This document shows, in pieces, positions 1-8,408 of a stretch of 64,000 nt of DNA. Each line of letters begins with the position of its first letter. Positions within the stretch are counted from its first letter, which is position 1. The stretch covers positions 1 through 64,000 of the forward strand of contig NZ_QXJF01000006.1 in NCBI RefSeq assembly GCF_003670275.1. The letters are read 5' to 3'. The notes below the pieces were generated by a model that had not been told where the DNA came from, did not search any database, and saw only the letters and a program-made list of their open reading frames with translations. The DNA comes from Helicobacter labetoulli (GTDB lineage Bacteria; Campylobacterota; Campylobacteria; Campylobacterales; Helicobacteraceae). The position numbers and the translations under genes were made by a program.

Positions 1-141
1 AACCTAAGAGAAGAGACTAGAAGCTCAATCAAATGGGAGTGAAATAATACAGATTTAAAGCTTAATGGGGGCTTAAATATAAATAGAAATCTGCTATTTT
101 TTGCCAAAATCCCTGTTTAAGCCATTTTCATACATATAGCT

Positions 142-307
142 TCATAATATTTTATTATCCAAGCCTACAAAATCTACATACTTCTTTAAGTCACCTACGA
201 GATTCATAACAAACTTCTTCATCTTCCTTTGTTAGCTTTTTTACCTCCACATATTTTTCCTCCCCTAACAATATAATAAGAATCTTATGATAGAATACGC
301 CCCGCAT
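142..307 (-). pseudogene. Two overlapping short ORFs, probable gene remnant
   Basis: The first 360 bases hold no full gene. On the minus strand, 307 to 191 encodes 38 residues ending KEDEEVCYESRR. An out-of-frame ORF from 222 to 142 encodes 26 residues ending DLKKYVDFVGLDNKIL. Both have protein-like composition and they overlap, as expected if one reading frame had been broken by an indel. An AAAGGA lies close to the second ATG. I do not recognise the family. They could also be two genuine mini-proteins or chance ORFs. The remaining sequence from 1 to 141 shows nothing I can interpret. Confidence 0.3.
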
Positions 308-316
308 TGCTATAAT
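308..316 (+). promoter_or_regulatory. Extended -10 promoter for panD operon
   Basis: The string TGCTATAAT is a perfect sigma-70 -10 hexamer with an extended TGN element. It lies 44 bases before the panD ATG, and AAAGG at 350-354 would be the ribosome binding site. Helicobacter vegetative promoters rely mainly on an extended -10, so this is the likely start of the panD-ybaB-PDZ transcript. Confidence 0.6.
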
Positions 317-360
317 CGCAGTCATTAGATTCTAAAGATAACCTAAACCAAAGGCACACT

Positions 361-723
361 ATGCAATTTGAAATGCTATATTCTAAGATTCACCGCGCAC
401 AAGTGAGTGATGCTAATCTCAACTATGTAGGCTCAATTACCATAGAAAAAAATCTCGCTCAAAGTGCAAATCTCTTAGCAGGTATGAAAGTAGAGATTCT
501 AAACATCAATAATGGCGAGAGATTCAGCACCTATGTCATTTATGGCGATAAAAAAGGTGAGATTTGTCTCAATGGTGCCGCTGCGAGAAAAGCACAGGTT
601 GGAGACATCATTATTATTGTAGCCTATGCAGCCTACACACAAGAAGAACTGAAAAATTATCAACCCACAATCGTTCAGGTGGGACAAAACAATGAAATTC
701 TATCCATAACAAATGAGGTGTAA
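361..723 (+). CDS. panD: Aspartate 1-decarboxylase PanD
   Basis: PanD decarboxylates L-aspartate to beta-alanine for pantothenate and coenzyme A synthesis in the cytosol. The 120-residue length is normal for the pyruvoyl enzyme. The self-cleavage site is visible as YVGS, with Gly24-Ser25; Ser25 becomes the pyruvoyl cofactor. The conserved Arg54 and Tyr58 are also present. The ATG at 361 follows AAAGG. The stop is one base from the ybaB start, so the two are probably co-transcribed, an arrangement I also recall from H. pylori. Confidence 0.95.
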   Translation: MQFEMLYSKIHRAQVSDANLNYVGSITIEKNLAQSANLLAGMKVEILNINNGERFSTYVIYGDKKGEICLNGAAARKAQVGDIIIIVAYAAYTQEELKNYQPTIVQVGQNNEILSITNEV

Positions 724-724
724 A

Positions 725-1048
725 ATGTTTGATCCTAGTCAATTTGGAGCAATGCTAGGCTCTATGCAAGATTCTATAAAAGAACTTGAAGAGCGTAATC
801 AACAAACCACGCTCACGGCAAAAAGTGGAGGTGGCTTAGTCGGTATCAGTGCTAATGGCAATGGAGAAGTGATTGATATTACTATTGATGATAGCTTACT
901 TGATGATAAAGAATCGCTTCAGATTCTGCTTATGAGTGCGTTTAACGACCTCCGCAAAAGCGTGGAAGAAAATCGTCAATCAAGCGCTATGAATCTTCTT
1001 GGCGGACTTGGAGGACTAAACATCTTTGGTGGCAAACCCAATGCTTAA
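725..1048 (+). CDS. ybaB: YbaB/EbfC family nucleoid-associated protein
   Basis: This 107-residue protein has the YbaB/EbfC pattern: a helical N-terminus ([20 protein letters not shown]), a central beta region with [12 protein letters not shown], then a helix and a Gly-rich tail. Family members bind DNA as dimers. I chose ATG 725 rather than in-frame codons further upstream, which lie inside panD; GAGGTG sits just before it. The stop overlaps the likely start of the next gene, suggesting translational coupling. Confidence 0.85.
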   Translation: MFDPSQFGAMLGSMQDSIKELEERNQQTTLTAKSGGGLVGISANGNGEVIDITIDDSLLDDKESLQILLMSAFNDLRKSVEENRQSSAMNLLGGLGGLNIFGGKPNA

Positions 1049-2111
1049 AAATATGATGCCAACTCCGCTCAAAATACTTATCCTTAGCTTAAGTTTATGT
1101 AGCCCTACATTTGCTTATGATTACTCACATTGTATGAAATATTTTAAAGCTGCTAGCACACCTATAGATTCAAGCTATGCCATAAGTCTTAAAGTCGGTG
1201 GCAAACAACACCATATTTTATATGCCAAAACACCCCCTAAAAATGCAAAGATTCTTAAAGCCGATCCATTTATAGGGCTTTATCTCCTAGCATTACCAAA
1301 AACAAAACAAAGCTATGAGCTTCTTCCACTTGATGCACGCACTTTAAATGATAAGAAACTCGCCCTCATTTCAGCAAACCACACTCCAAGCATTGGGCAT
1401 ATCACAAAGCGACAAAATGGCTTTATAGATTATGCAAAGTTTTCAAATACAACTTCGCAAAATGGCGTTTTAGGCAATATTTGCTATCAAATCTATGGTT
1501 TAGGCGTTGGCAACAATGGCTTTATAGAAAAAAAATATATTGATAGATTTTTAAATCAAAAATCAGCCTATTATGGCGATTTAGGCATACGATTTTACTC
1601 TCAAAAGCCTATTGTCAGCTTCATTGACCCATTTTTTCCAAACAATCCCTTTCAACCCCAAGATGAGATTTCAAGTATCAATGGCACAAAGGTTTCAAAT
1701 AGTGGGCAAATAGAGTGGATTATGAGTAATCTTAAAAAAGACACTCAAGCCAAAATTACCATCAAACGCAATGGTAAGCCAATGACACTTCTTACTAAAG
1801 TCAATCAACGCTATGGAGGATTCTTATTAAGAGAGACTTTTTTAGAACGCTTTGGTATCACCCTAAATGATGAGATAATTATCCAAAGCACAAACCCCGC
1901 CATTGCTGGACGCTTTAATCAACTAAGAGTGAATGACAAGATTCTATGGATTAATAAACAGCCCATTATCACACAAGATACAAACAGCTCTCACAAACGC
2001 TTTGAGCGTTTAAAAATGCTCCTTTCACAAGCAGCCTTCAATGAGGAATTTGATGGCAAGATTCAGTTGCTTATCCTGCGTGATGGACTTGAGATTTTTA
2101 TCAAAGTATAA
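1041..2111 (+). CDS. Exported PDZ-domain protein
   Basis: The predicted protein starts with a signal peptide ([20 protein letters not shown], cleavage plausible after TFA) and is probably periplasmic. A PDZ-like segment around residues 200-255 contains the pattern ...[13 protein letters not shown]..., in which a partner C-terminus would bind. No protease catalytic motif is seen, so it may be a scaffold rather than an enzyme. The ATG at 1041 overlaps the ybaB stop by eight bases; ATGs at 1053 and 1056 are possible alternatives. I recall a similar gene after panD-ybaB in H. pylori, but the function is unknown. Confidence 0.7.
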   Translation: MLKNMMPTPLKILILSLSLCSPTFAYDYSHCMKYFKAASTPIDSSYAISLKVGGKQHHILYAKTPPKNAKILKADPFIGLYLLALPKTKQSYELLPLDARTLNDKKLALISANHTPSIGHITKRQNGFIDYAKFSNTTSQNGVLGNICYQIYGLGVGNNGFIEKKYIDRFLNQKSAYYGDLGIRFYSQKPIVSFIDPFFPNNPFQPQDEISSINGTKVSNSGQIEWIMSNLKKDTQAKITIKRNGKPMTLLTKVNQRYGGFLLRETFLERFGITLNDEIIIQSTNPAIAGRFNQLRVNDKILWINKQPIITQDTNSSHKRFERLKMLLSQAAFNEEFDGKIQLLILRDGLEIFIKV

Positions 2112-2120
2112 GGGGGCAAT

Positions 2121-2990
2121 ATGCGACATATCACAGAGATTTTGCACGATTTTGAATCTTTTCTTTTAAGCCAAGCACCGAAGATTCCAAGCTTTCATCA
2201 ACATTATGAAAAAGCCGTGTGGGAAATGGTGCAAAATGGCGGCAAGAGATTCCGCCCTGCTCTTGTTTTTAGTATCCTTAACGCCCTTGCTCCACAGCTT
2301 ATTAAAAACGCCTTTCTCCCGGCTCTAAGCATTGAGTGTATTCACACTTATTCGCTTATCCACGATGATTTGCCTTGTATGGATAATGCAACCCTGCGGC
2401 GAGGGCACCCTACATTGCATACAAAATATGGACAAACCCTTGCTTTACTCGTTGGCGATGGGCTAAATACCTATGCCTTTGCTCTCCTTGCCAAAGCTAA
2501 GCTTGACCCACAAGTCAAACTTAGCTTAATAGAATCTTTATCCATAAACGCTGGAATTGGTGGAATGGTGCTAGGGCAAATGCTTGATTGTGAGTTTGAA
2601 AACCAAACCCTAGCCATAGAACAACTCAAAACAATCCACATCAACAAAACTGCCAAACTCATCGCCACTTCATTAGAGTTTGGTGCTATCATTGCAAATG
2701 CAGATTCTAAACTTCGTAAAGCTTTATATGACTTTGGGCTAAATCTTGGCGTATATTTTCAACTCCGCGATGATATTATTGATGTATGCCAAGATTCAAG
2801 CCAAGCGGGCAAAACAACACAAAATGACAGCCATAAAAATAGCTATGTCAATCTGCTAGGCTTAGAAGGTGCAAGAGTAGAGTTTCACAAACAAAGACAA
2901 TCGTTGCAAAATGAGTTAGAAAACTTTGAATCTTGTATAGCACAAAGCCTTAGTATGCTTTTAGAAAACTATTTTAAAGATATTACATAA
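2121..2990 (+). CDS. ispA: Polyprenyl (geranyl/farnesyl) diphosphate synthase
   Basis: This enzyme condenses isopentenyl diphosphate with allylic diphosphates to make short isoprenoids used for undecaprenyl phosphate and quinone side chains. The 289-residue protein shows GKRFRP at 41-46, the first Asp-rich motif DDLPCMD at 82-88, and the second, DDIID, at 217-221. The insertion inside the first Asp motif is typical of bacterial FPP synthases. AGGGGG precedes the ATG. surE follows 9 bases downstream, an order I also recall from H. pylori. Confidence 0.92.
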   Translation: MRHITEILHDFESFLLSQAPKIPSFHQHYEKAVWEMVQNGGKRFRPALVFSILNALAPQLIKNAFLPALSIECIHTYSLIHDDLPCMDNATLRRGHPTLHTKYGQTLALLVGDGLNTYAFALLAKAKLDPQVKLSLIESLSINAGIGGMVLGQMLDCEFENQTLAIEQLKTIHINKTAKLIATSLEFGAIIANADSKLRKALYDFGLNLGVYFQLRDDIIDVCQDSSQAGKTTQNDSHKNSYVNLLGLEGARVEFHKQRQSLQNELENFESCIAQSLSMLLENYFKDIT

Positions 2991-2999
2991 AGGATAGAG

Positions 3000-3788
3000 A
3001 TGAAAAAAATTTTACTTACAAATGATGATGGCTTTGATTCTAGTGGGCTACTTGCACTCAAAGATGCCTTAAAAGACCTTGCACATATTACTATCGTCGC
3101 TCCCGCAAGTGAAAAGTCCGCCTGCGGACACGGGCTTACACTCACGCGTCCTTTGAGCTTTGTGCGAATTGATGATGATTTTTACAAGCTTGAAGATGGC
3201 ACGCCAAGCGATTGTGTGTATCTAGCGCTTAACTCACTTTATGAGCAAAAACCGGATTTAGTGATTTCTGGCATTAATCTTGGCTCAAATATGGGAGAAG
3301 ATATTACCTACTCTGGCACGGCTGCTGGGGCTATGGAGGCTTGTATTCAAGGTGTGCCTTCCATTGCTATTTCACAGCTTATGCCTGATAAAAATCGCTC
3401 TAAACATTTTGACTTTTCTCTTGCAAAGCAGTGTATTACCGAAGTTGTCAAAATGATTTTTACGCAAGGCTATCCATTGGGAGAGCGTAAGTTTTTAAAC
3501 ATTAATATCCCACACATTCCACCAAAAGAGTGCAAAGGCTATAAAATCACGCAAATGGGGTATAGAATCTATGCCGATGATGCACAGGTGCATAGAAACC
3601 CACGAGGACAGGAATACTATTGGCTAGGCTTACACCCATTACAATGGGAAGAACGCACCGATACGCCCTGTGCTAATGGATCTGATTTTAAAGCTGTGCA
3701 TAATAACTATATCTCCATTACGCCCATCAAGCTTGATATGACAAGCTATGAGGATACAAAAACTCTTGAATCTTGGATACAAAAATGA
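3000..3788 (+). CDS. surE: 5'/3'-nucleotidase SurE
   Basis: SurE is a metal-dependent phosphatase of nucleoside monophosphates linked to stationary-phase survival. The protein begins MKKILLTNDDGFDSSG, giving the metal-binding Asn8-Asp9-Asp10 cluster. Ser40 (in APASEKSACGHG) and the ISGINLGSN loop near 90-97 complete the active site. At 262 residues the length is normal. AAAGGATAGAG supplies the binding site. Its stop overlaps the next gene's ATG as ATGA, so the genes are translationally coupled. Confidence 0.93.
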   Translation: MKKILLTNDDGFDSSGLLALKDALKDLAHITIVAPASEKSACGHGLTLTRPLSFVRIDDDFYKLEDGTPSDCVYLALNSLYEQKPDLVISGINLGSNMGEDITYSGTAAGAMEACIQGVPSIAISQLMPDKNRSKHFDFSLAKQCITEVVKMIFTQGYPLGERKFLNINIPHIPPKECKGYKITQMGYRIYADDAQVHRNPRGQEYYWLGLHPLQWEERTDTPCANGSDFKAVHNNYISITPIKLDMTSYEDTKTLESWIQK

Positions 3789-4468
3789 GTGAAATTATTG
3801 ATAGATACACGCGTTCTAGAATCTTATTTGGGGAAGGATTCCAAAGCATACAGCAAAAAAGCGTTATCGTCTTTGGTGTGGGCGGTGTTGGGAGCTTTGT
3901 GGTGGATTGTTTGTATAGAAGTGGATTGCAAAATATCACAATCGTAGATAAAGATAGCTTTGATATTACTAATCAAAATCGCCAAATCGGCGCAGAACAT
4001 ATTAATGAGCCAAAGGTGCTTGTCTTAGCCAAGCTCTATCCGGGAGTTACGCCACTTCAACGATGCGTAGATGAAGCGTTTTTAAATGAAATTGACATTA
4101 TGGGCTTTGATTATATTGTTGATGCAATTGATGATATTGATGCAAAGGTAAAAATTGCCAAAATTGCCTCAAACAAACCATTAGGTAAATACATCGTCTC
4201 CACAGGCAGTGCTAAAAAGCTAAGCCCCCTGCACATACGCGTGGCTAATGTGTGGAAAAGCTATGGCGATAAATTTGCTAGAAAATTCCGCGATCAGCTC
4301 AAAAAAGTTGGACTAAAAAAGAATTTCAAAGTCGTCTTTAGCCCTGAAGTGCCAAAATGCAAGGCGTTAGGCAGCTTTAGTGCAGTAACGGCGAGTTTTG
4401 GGCTAACCATAGCAAGTGAAATTATCCAAGACATACTTAAACATACACAAGGAGATAAAAATGTGTGA
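3785..4468 (+). CDS. TcdA/ThiF-family adenylyltransferase (YgdL-like)
   Basis: A ThiF/E1-like Rossmann ATP-binding protein. GVGGVGS near residues 31-37 is the nucleotide loop, followed by an acidic VDKD turn and NQNRQIGA, the YgdL/TcdA signature. Downstream come DAIDD and a STGSAKKLSPLHIRV block like that of E. coli TcdA, which cyclises t6A37 in tRNA. The ATG at 3785 overlaps the surE stop and is preferred to the ATG at 3773. The length of 227 residues is slightly shorter than E. coli TcdA. Another ThiF-like sulfur or ubiquitin-like function cannot be excluded. Confidence 0.8.
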   Translation: MSEIIDRYTRSRILFGEGFQSIQQKSVIVFGVGGVGSFVVDCLYRSGLQNITIVDKDSFDITNQNRQIGAEHINEPKVLVLAKLYPGVTPLQRCVDEAFLNEIDIMGFDYIVDAIDDIDAKVKIAKIASNKPLGKYIVSTGSAKKLSPLHIRVANVWKSYGDKFARKFRDQLKKVGLKKNFKVVFSPEVPKCKALGSFSAVTASFGLTIASEIIQDILKHTQGDKNV

Positions 4469-4607
4469 ATATGATGACTACGATGACTTAGAGCAGGATT
4501 TTGATTCAGATTTCTATGATGATGAAGATGATAACTTCCGCCATAGTGGGTATGATGATGATGACTATGCAAATCCAGATGATGAATACGATGATGAAAG
4601 CGAGTAA
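4461..4607 (+). CDS. Hyperacidic 48-residue protein
   Basis: A short ORF with an excellent binding site (AAGGAG, eight bases upstream) encodes 48 residues, of which 25 are Asp or Glu and only one Arg and one His are basic. Aromatic residues are interspersed as repeated YDD and FDSD units. The start overlaps the tcdA-like stop by eight bases, and aguB begins five bases after the stop, so it sits inside an operon. It is probably intrinsically disordered. It could buffer metal or cationic ligands or mimic nucleic acid; I know no function. Confidence 0.6.
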   Translation: MCEYDDYDDLEQDFDSDFYDDEDDNFRHSGYDDDDYANPDDEYDDESE

Positions 4608-4612
4608 AACAA

Positions 4613-5500
4613 ATGAAAGAGAGCAAACTTCAAGTCGCACTTTTACAGCAAAACTACAAGGGCAACAAGGAGGCTATGCTGGATTCTACGACTTCACTTA
4701 TTGAACAAGCCGTAAAATCTGGTGCAAAACTCATCGCCCTCCAAGAACTCCATACGCGAGAATACTTCTGCCAAAGTGAAGATCCTAAGTTTTTTGACTA
4801 TGCTAATGACTTTGAAGCTGATATTGCCTATTTTAGCAATATTGCCAAAAAGCATAAAATTGTGCTGCTTACCTCGCTTTTTGAAAGACGCACAGCTGGA
4901 ATCTATCACAACACCGCGCTTGTCTTTGACATAGATGGAAGCATAGCAGGAAAATACCGCAAAATGCACATTCCTGATGACCCGCAGTTTTATGAGAAAT
5001 TTTACTTCACTCCCGGTGATCTAGGCTTTGAGCCGATACACACAAGCCTTGGCAAACTTGGCGTTTTAATCTGCTGGGATCAGTGGTATCCCGAAGCGGC
5101 TAGGATAATGGCATTAAAGGGGGCGGAGATTCTCATTTATCCCACTGCGATTGGTTGGTTTGATGAAGATCCTATGGAAGAAAAAATGCGTCAAAAAGAA
5201 GCGTGGATAGCCGTGCAGAGAGGGCATAGTGTCGCTAATGGACTGCCAACCCTTGCAATAAACCGCGTAGGATTTGAAAAAGATAGCAGTGGCAATGCAC
5301 AAGGCATACGCTTTTGGGGTTCTAGCTTCGCCTTTGACGCACAAGGTGCATTACTTGCACAAGGCAGCGAGGACAAAGAAGAGATTATCCGCGTAGAAAT
5401 TGACCTAAATAGGAGTGAAGAAGTCCGCCGTATGTGGCCATTTTTACGCGATAGACGCATAGAATCTTACAAGCCTTTATTGAAAAGATTCTGCGATTAG
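4613..5500 (+). CDS. aguB: N-carbamoylputrescine amidase (nitrilase family)
   Basis: A carbon-nitrogen hydrolase expected to convert N-carbamoylputrescine to putrescine, CO2 and ammonia. The Glu-Lys-Cys triad is visible: Glu45 in LQELHT, Lys117 in YRKMHIP and Cys154 in LICWDQWYPE. The 295-residue length and the DQWYPEAAR motif match AguB better than generic nitrilases. No agmatine deiminase (aguA) is in the window. The binding site is weak, so translation may depend on coupling to the acidic ORF upstream. Other amide substrates are possible. Confidence 0.82.
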   Translation: MKESKLQVALLQQNYKGNKEAMLDSTTSLIEQAVKSGAKLIALQELHTREYFCQSEDPKFFDYANDFEADIAYFSNIAKKHKIVLLTSLFERRTAGIYHNTALVFDIDGSIAGKYRKMHIPDDPQFYEKFYFTPGDLGFEPIHTSLGKLGVLICWDQWYPEAARIMALKGAEILIYPTAIGWFDEDPMEEKMRQKEAWIAVQRGHSVANGLPTLAINRVGFEKDSSGNAQGIRFWGSSFAFDAQGALLAQGSEDKEEIIRVEIDLNRSEEVRRMWPFLRDRRIESYKPLLKRFCD

Positions 5501-5509
5501 AATCTTTTC
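5482..5509 (+). terminator. Hairpin terminator overlapping the aguB stop
   Basis: Arms GAAAAGATTCT (5482-5492) and AGAATCTTTTC (5499-5509) form a perfect 11-base-pair stem with loop GCGATT. The aguB stop codon lies inside it. A weak T-rich stretch follows. Each arm contains the window-wide GANTC heptamer. Confidence 0.6.
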
Positions 5510-5532
5510 AGCCCTATTTTAGCTACTTAAGA

Positions 5533-5538
5533 TACAAT
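5533..5538 (+). promoter_or_regulatory. Probable -10 element of DUF3015 gene
   Basis: TACAAT lies 48 bases upstream of the ATG at 5586. It follows the aguB hairpin, so the DUF3015 gene probably has its own transcript. AAAGGA at 5574-5579 is the binding site. Confidence 0.45.
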
Positions 5539-5585
5539 GTCGCGTTTCTTGTTTTTAGGAACAATTTCTTTTTAAAGGACAAGCG

Positions 5586-6023
5586 ATGAAAAAACTTCTC
5601 GTTAGCGTAGCACTTAGTGCAAGTTTAGTAAGTGGGGCATTTGCTGCGGCAAATACAAATACAGGTTGTGGTCTTGGCTCACTCATCATTGATAAACAAG
5701 GCATTTTGTGGAATGTTCTTCAAGTAACAACAAACCAAACTTTTGGTATCCAAACTTTTGGTATCACTTCAGGAACTTCTGGTTGTAAAAGTGGCAAAGT
5801 AGCTATGGATAGCAGAACTCAAGAATTCGTAGCAGCAAATATGGATGCCCTTTCACAAGAAATCGCTCGTGGTAATGGCGAACACCTTGATACACTTGTA
5901 GAGCTTCTTAATGTAGATGATAAAGCAACATTCAAAATTGCTCTTCAAGAAAACTACCACAAACTCTATGCAAATGCGAACGCACAAAGTGCAGATGTGC
6001 TTGATGGTGCTGCAAGTCTATAA
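5586..6023 (+). CDS. DUF3015 family periplasmic protein
   Basis: A 145-residue exported protein with a clear signal peptide (MKKLLVSVALSASLVSGAFA). The mature part has the DUF3015 hallmarks: an early CGLG, then the NQTFGIxxGTSGC block with a second Cys that probably forms a disulfide. The QTFGI pentapeptide is present twice in tandem from an exact 15-base duplication. The function of the family is unknown. Flanking hairpins suggest a single-gene transcript. Confidence 0.8.
   Translation: MKKLLVSVALSASLVSGAFAAANTNTGCGLGSLIIDKQGILWNVLQVTTNQTFGIQTFGITSGTSGCKSGKVAMDSRTQEFVAANMDALSQEIARGNGEHLDTLVELLNVDDKATFKIALQENYHKLYANANAQSADVLDGAASL
5736..5765 (+). repeat. 15-base tandem duplication inside DUF3015 gene
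   Basis: CAAACTTTTGGTATC occurs twice back to back (5736-5750 and 5751-5765). It keeps the frame and duplicates Gln-Thr-Phe-Gly-Ile. Confidence 0.9.
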
Positions 6024-6040
6024 TTTACTCTTGCACTCTC

Positions 6041-6081
6041 CACGCCTTATTTAAGGTGTGGGTAGAATCTCTCTTTTTTTT
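6041..6081 (+). terminator. Rho-independent terminator after DUF3015 gene
   Basis: CACGCCTT (6041-6048) pairs with AAGGTGTG (6053-6060), including one G-U, around loop ATTT. A run of eight T residues follows at 6074-6081. It lies 18 bases after the stop codon. Confidence 0.65.
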
Positions 6082-6173
6082 CTCATCTCAAGCCAACGAT
6101 AAGTCAAACTCTGCTAGAATCCCCGCTTCACAAAAACTCAATTATTTTACACATTCAAACCCAAAGGAACATA

Positions 6174-6239
6174 ATGAAAAAAATATTGTTAATACACATT
6201 GCCAAAAATCACATACAAACCATTAATCCAAGATTCTAA
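6174..6239 (+). CDS. 21-residue ORF ahead of DUF4105 gene (leader or old start)
   Basis: AAAGGA followed by ATG at 6174 is the strongest translation start in this region. It opens a 21-codon frame (MKKILLIHIAKNHIQTINPR plus F) that stops 13 bases before ATG 6253. ATG 6253, which begins a good signal peptide, has only a poor binding site. The short ORF is out of frame with the long one. It could be a coupling leader peptide, a regulatory uORF, or the old gene start separated by a frameshift. Confidence 0.45.
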   Translation: MKKILLIHIAKNHIQTINPRF

Positions 6240-6252
6240 AAAGCTTCAATCT

Positions 6253-8319
6253 ATGAAAAAACTCCACACATTCTTTTTATTTTGCTTTTTTTGCCTTGCT
6301 CAAAGCTATGGCTCAAATCAGCCAGATGAAACAACAAACACCGCAACATCACAGCAGATTCTAGAATCTCAACAAAATACAAACCAAACTACCACCACCA
6401 CTGCGGAAGTATCTAAGATTCTAGAATCTGCCAAAACCCTAAACCTTGCCCAACACAAAGAATGGAAAGACCTTTTGCATATAGATTCTTCTAGCAGCGA
6501 GATTATCTCGCCCTATTTTTTTCTCACCCCACTGCCACACAAAGATAAACATAAAAGCCTTGCTGAAAGTGAGTTAGAGGCAACCCTCAAGGCTTTTTAT
6601 CAACCCGTAGAATCTGTGGAGATTCCAGAAGTGATTGTCAAAAGACGCCAAGAACAAATTCATTTTTTTGAAGAAAATGACATTAAGCTCCCTGTCCGCT
6701 CCATACAAAAGCAGGACTATCACGCATTGTGTCGCTTCCCGGCGAGATTAAACTTTCTAAAACAACATCTTGATTTGCAGGATTTACCACAAGTGCAATG
6801 CAAAGAGTTTATCGCTATGCGTGATTATGTCGCACCCACAAAAGCAAGTATTGTTTTTCCATCAGCCCATATCAATTCTCCAGCTTCTATGTTTGGACAT
6901 ACTTTTTTACTCTTAGATTCTAAGTTCCAATCCCGCCTTTTAAGCTTTGCTATCAACTATCAAGCCGATGCAAACCAAAATGAAGAAAATGGCATAGTGT
7001 TTGGATTCAAGGGCTTGTTTGGGCTTTACACCGGAAGCTATTCAATCCTACCCTATTATGATAAAATCAAAGAATACTCAAACACTGAAACCCGCGATAT
7101 ATGGGAATATGAACTAAATCTCACACCACAGGAGATTACACAGCTCTACAATCACATTTGGGAATTAAGCGATGCTTTTAGCCCGTATTATTTCTTCCAT
7201 AGAAACTGCTCATATAATGTGTTTTGGCTACTTGAAGTGGCTCGTCCTAGCCTAAAACTGCGACATCAATTTATATATCAGGTCAATCCCCCAGAAACAC
7301 TTTTTGTTTTACAAAAGGCTCATCTTATTACAAATCAAACCTACCGCCCAAGCAAACGCACTAAGCTTAATGCCTATGGCAGCCTAATGAGCAACAAATC
7401 CGTGAAACTTGCCAAAAAACTCGCCCTTGGAGAAAAGCAGCCCGATGAGATTACACAAGATTCTAAACTTTCCCTGCAAAATAAGCAATACATTTTAGAA
7501 TCCGCCCTAGAACTCAGCGAATATCACTTTATCAAAGGCAAACTACCTCACGAGCAATACACGCAAATCGCTCATAATCTCGCCTCTACGCGTTCCACAC
7601 TTGGCTCTAGCACCCCACCGCAAATACACACACCAAAGACAAACCCACTTGAAGGTAATCAAAGCCTAAGGATAACGCCACTGCTTCTACACAACGCACA
7701 AGGATTCCACCCCGCACTTGATTTTAGAATCACCTACCACGATATTACCGATAATGATGTAGGCTATCTCAAGGGCGCACAAATTGAGCTTATGCGAGTG
7801 CTTGGGTATTATGATACAAGTATGCAAGGGGCACAAGGGACAAATGGAGCTAAGATTTATGAGATGAATATCTTATCTATTGCTTCTATTGCACCTATGG
7901 GAAAGTTTTTTAAACCCTTTTCCTATCGTGCAGAGACGGGCTTTAATAGGACATTTAACGATGAAGATTTGCATTATTTTATAAATTTTGGTGGTGGAAT
8001 GAGCTATGATTTTAACAATATCGCTTATGCGTATTATTTGCTTGAGCCTACATTTTTTCTTACTCATCACAATCAGCCAGACTTTGCTCTAAATCAAGTG
8101 CTAGGACTTGTGATAAGTGATAACAATCGCCTAAAAGGCACATTTGAGTATAAATTTAAAGCTTATACACCAAAAGATTTTAGCCATCAGCTTGATAGCA
8201 CGCTAAGCTTTAATCTTATACAGAATCTTGCCTTATTTGGGCGAGTGTCTTTAATACAAAATGAGCTACACAAAACGCCCCAACCCACTTCTATGCTTGG
8301 GCTAAGGGCATATTTTTAG
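6253..8319 (+). CDS. DUF4105 envelope protein with C-terminal barrel-like region
   Basis: A 688-residue exported protein. After a signal peptide (MKKLHTFFLFCFFCLAQSYG) comes a DUF4105 (Lnb N-terminal-like, NlpC/P60-type) domain at about residues 190-350. It contains SMFGHTFLLL, an aromatic-rich core and FFHRNCSYN, supplying candidate catalytic His and Cys. The last 200 residues alternate polar and hydrophobic residues and end in Phe (LGLRAYF), as in outer-membrane barrels. It may be a surface-anchored hydrolase. Start 6253 is preferred on the signal peptide; a TTG at 6199 is possible. Confidence 0.75.
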   Translation: MKKLHTFFLFCFFCLAQSYGSNQPDETTNTATSQQILESQQNTNQTTTTTAEVSKILESAKTLNLAQHKEWKDLLHIDSSSSEIISPYFFLTPLPHKDKHKSLAESELEATLKAFYQPVESVEIPEVIVKRRQEQIHFFEENDIKLPVRSIQKQDYHALCRFPARLNFLKQHLDLQDLPQVQCKEFIAMRDYVAPTKASIVFPSAHINSPASMFGHTFLLLDSKFQSRLLSFAINYQADANQNEENGIVFGFKGLFGLYTGSYSILPYYDKIKEYSNTETRDIWEYELNLTPQEITQLYNHIWELSDAFSPYYFFHRNCSYNVFWLLEVARPSLKLRHQFIYQVNPPETLFVLQKAHLITNQTYRPSKRTKLNAYGSLMSNKSVKLAKKLALGEKQPDEITQDSKLSLQNKQYILESALELSEYHFIKGKLPHEQYTQIAHNLASTRSTLGSSTPPQIHTPKTNPLEGNQSLRITPLLLHNAQGFHPALDFRITYHDITDNDVGYLKGAQIELMRVLGYYDTSMQGAQGTNGAKIYEMNILSIASIAPMGKFFKPFSYRAETGFNRTFNDEDLHYFINFGGGMSYDFNNIAYAYYLLEPTFFLTHHNQPDFALNQVLGLVISDNNRLKGTFEYKFKAYTPKDFSHQLDSTLSFNLIQNLALFGRVSLIQNELHKTPQPTSMLGLRAYF

Positions 8320-8370
8320 TCTCTAATATGGCTTAGAATCTATGTCACACAAAATGTAACAATTCTTTTA

Positions 8371-8376
8371 TATAAT
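8371..8376 (+). promoter_or_regulatory. -10 element of amino-acid ABC operon
   Basis: TATAAT lies 33 bases before the first permease ATG, with AAGGGATAG as the binding site. TGTAACA, which fits the HP1021 box reported for Helicobacter, lies just upstream at 8354-8360, but one copy could be chance. Confidence 0.5.
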
Positions 8377-8408
8377 TAGCACTTTTTAATACAAGGGATA
8401 GAATAAAA

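Noticed and set aside
4294-4626. His-rich 110-codon frame on the minus strand
   Set aside because: The His runs are the complement of GAT-rich Asp codons in the acidic ORF; no binding site is present.
8354-8360. Single TGTAACA upstream of the ABC operon as a regulator site
   Set aside because: One seven-base match in AT-rich DNA is likely by chance.
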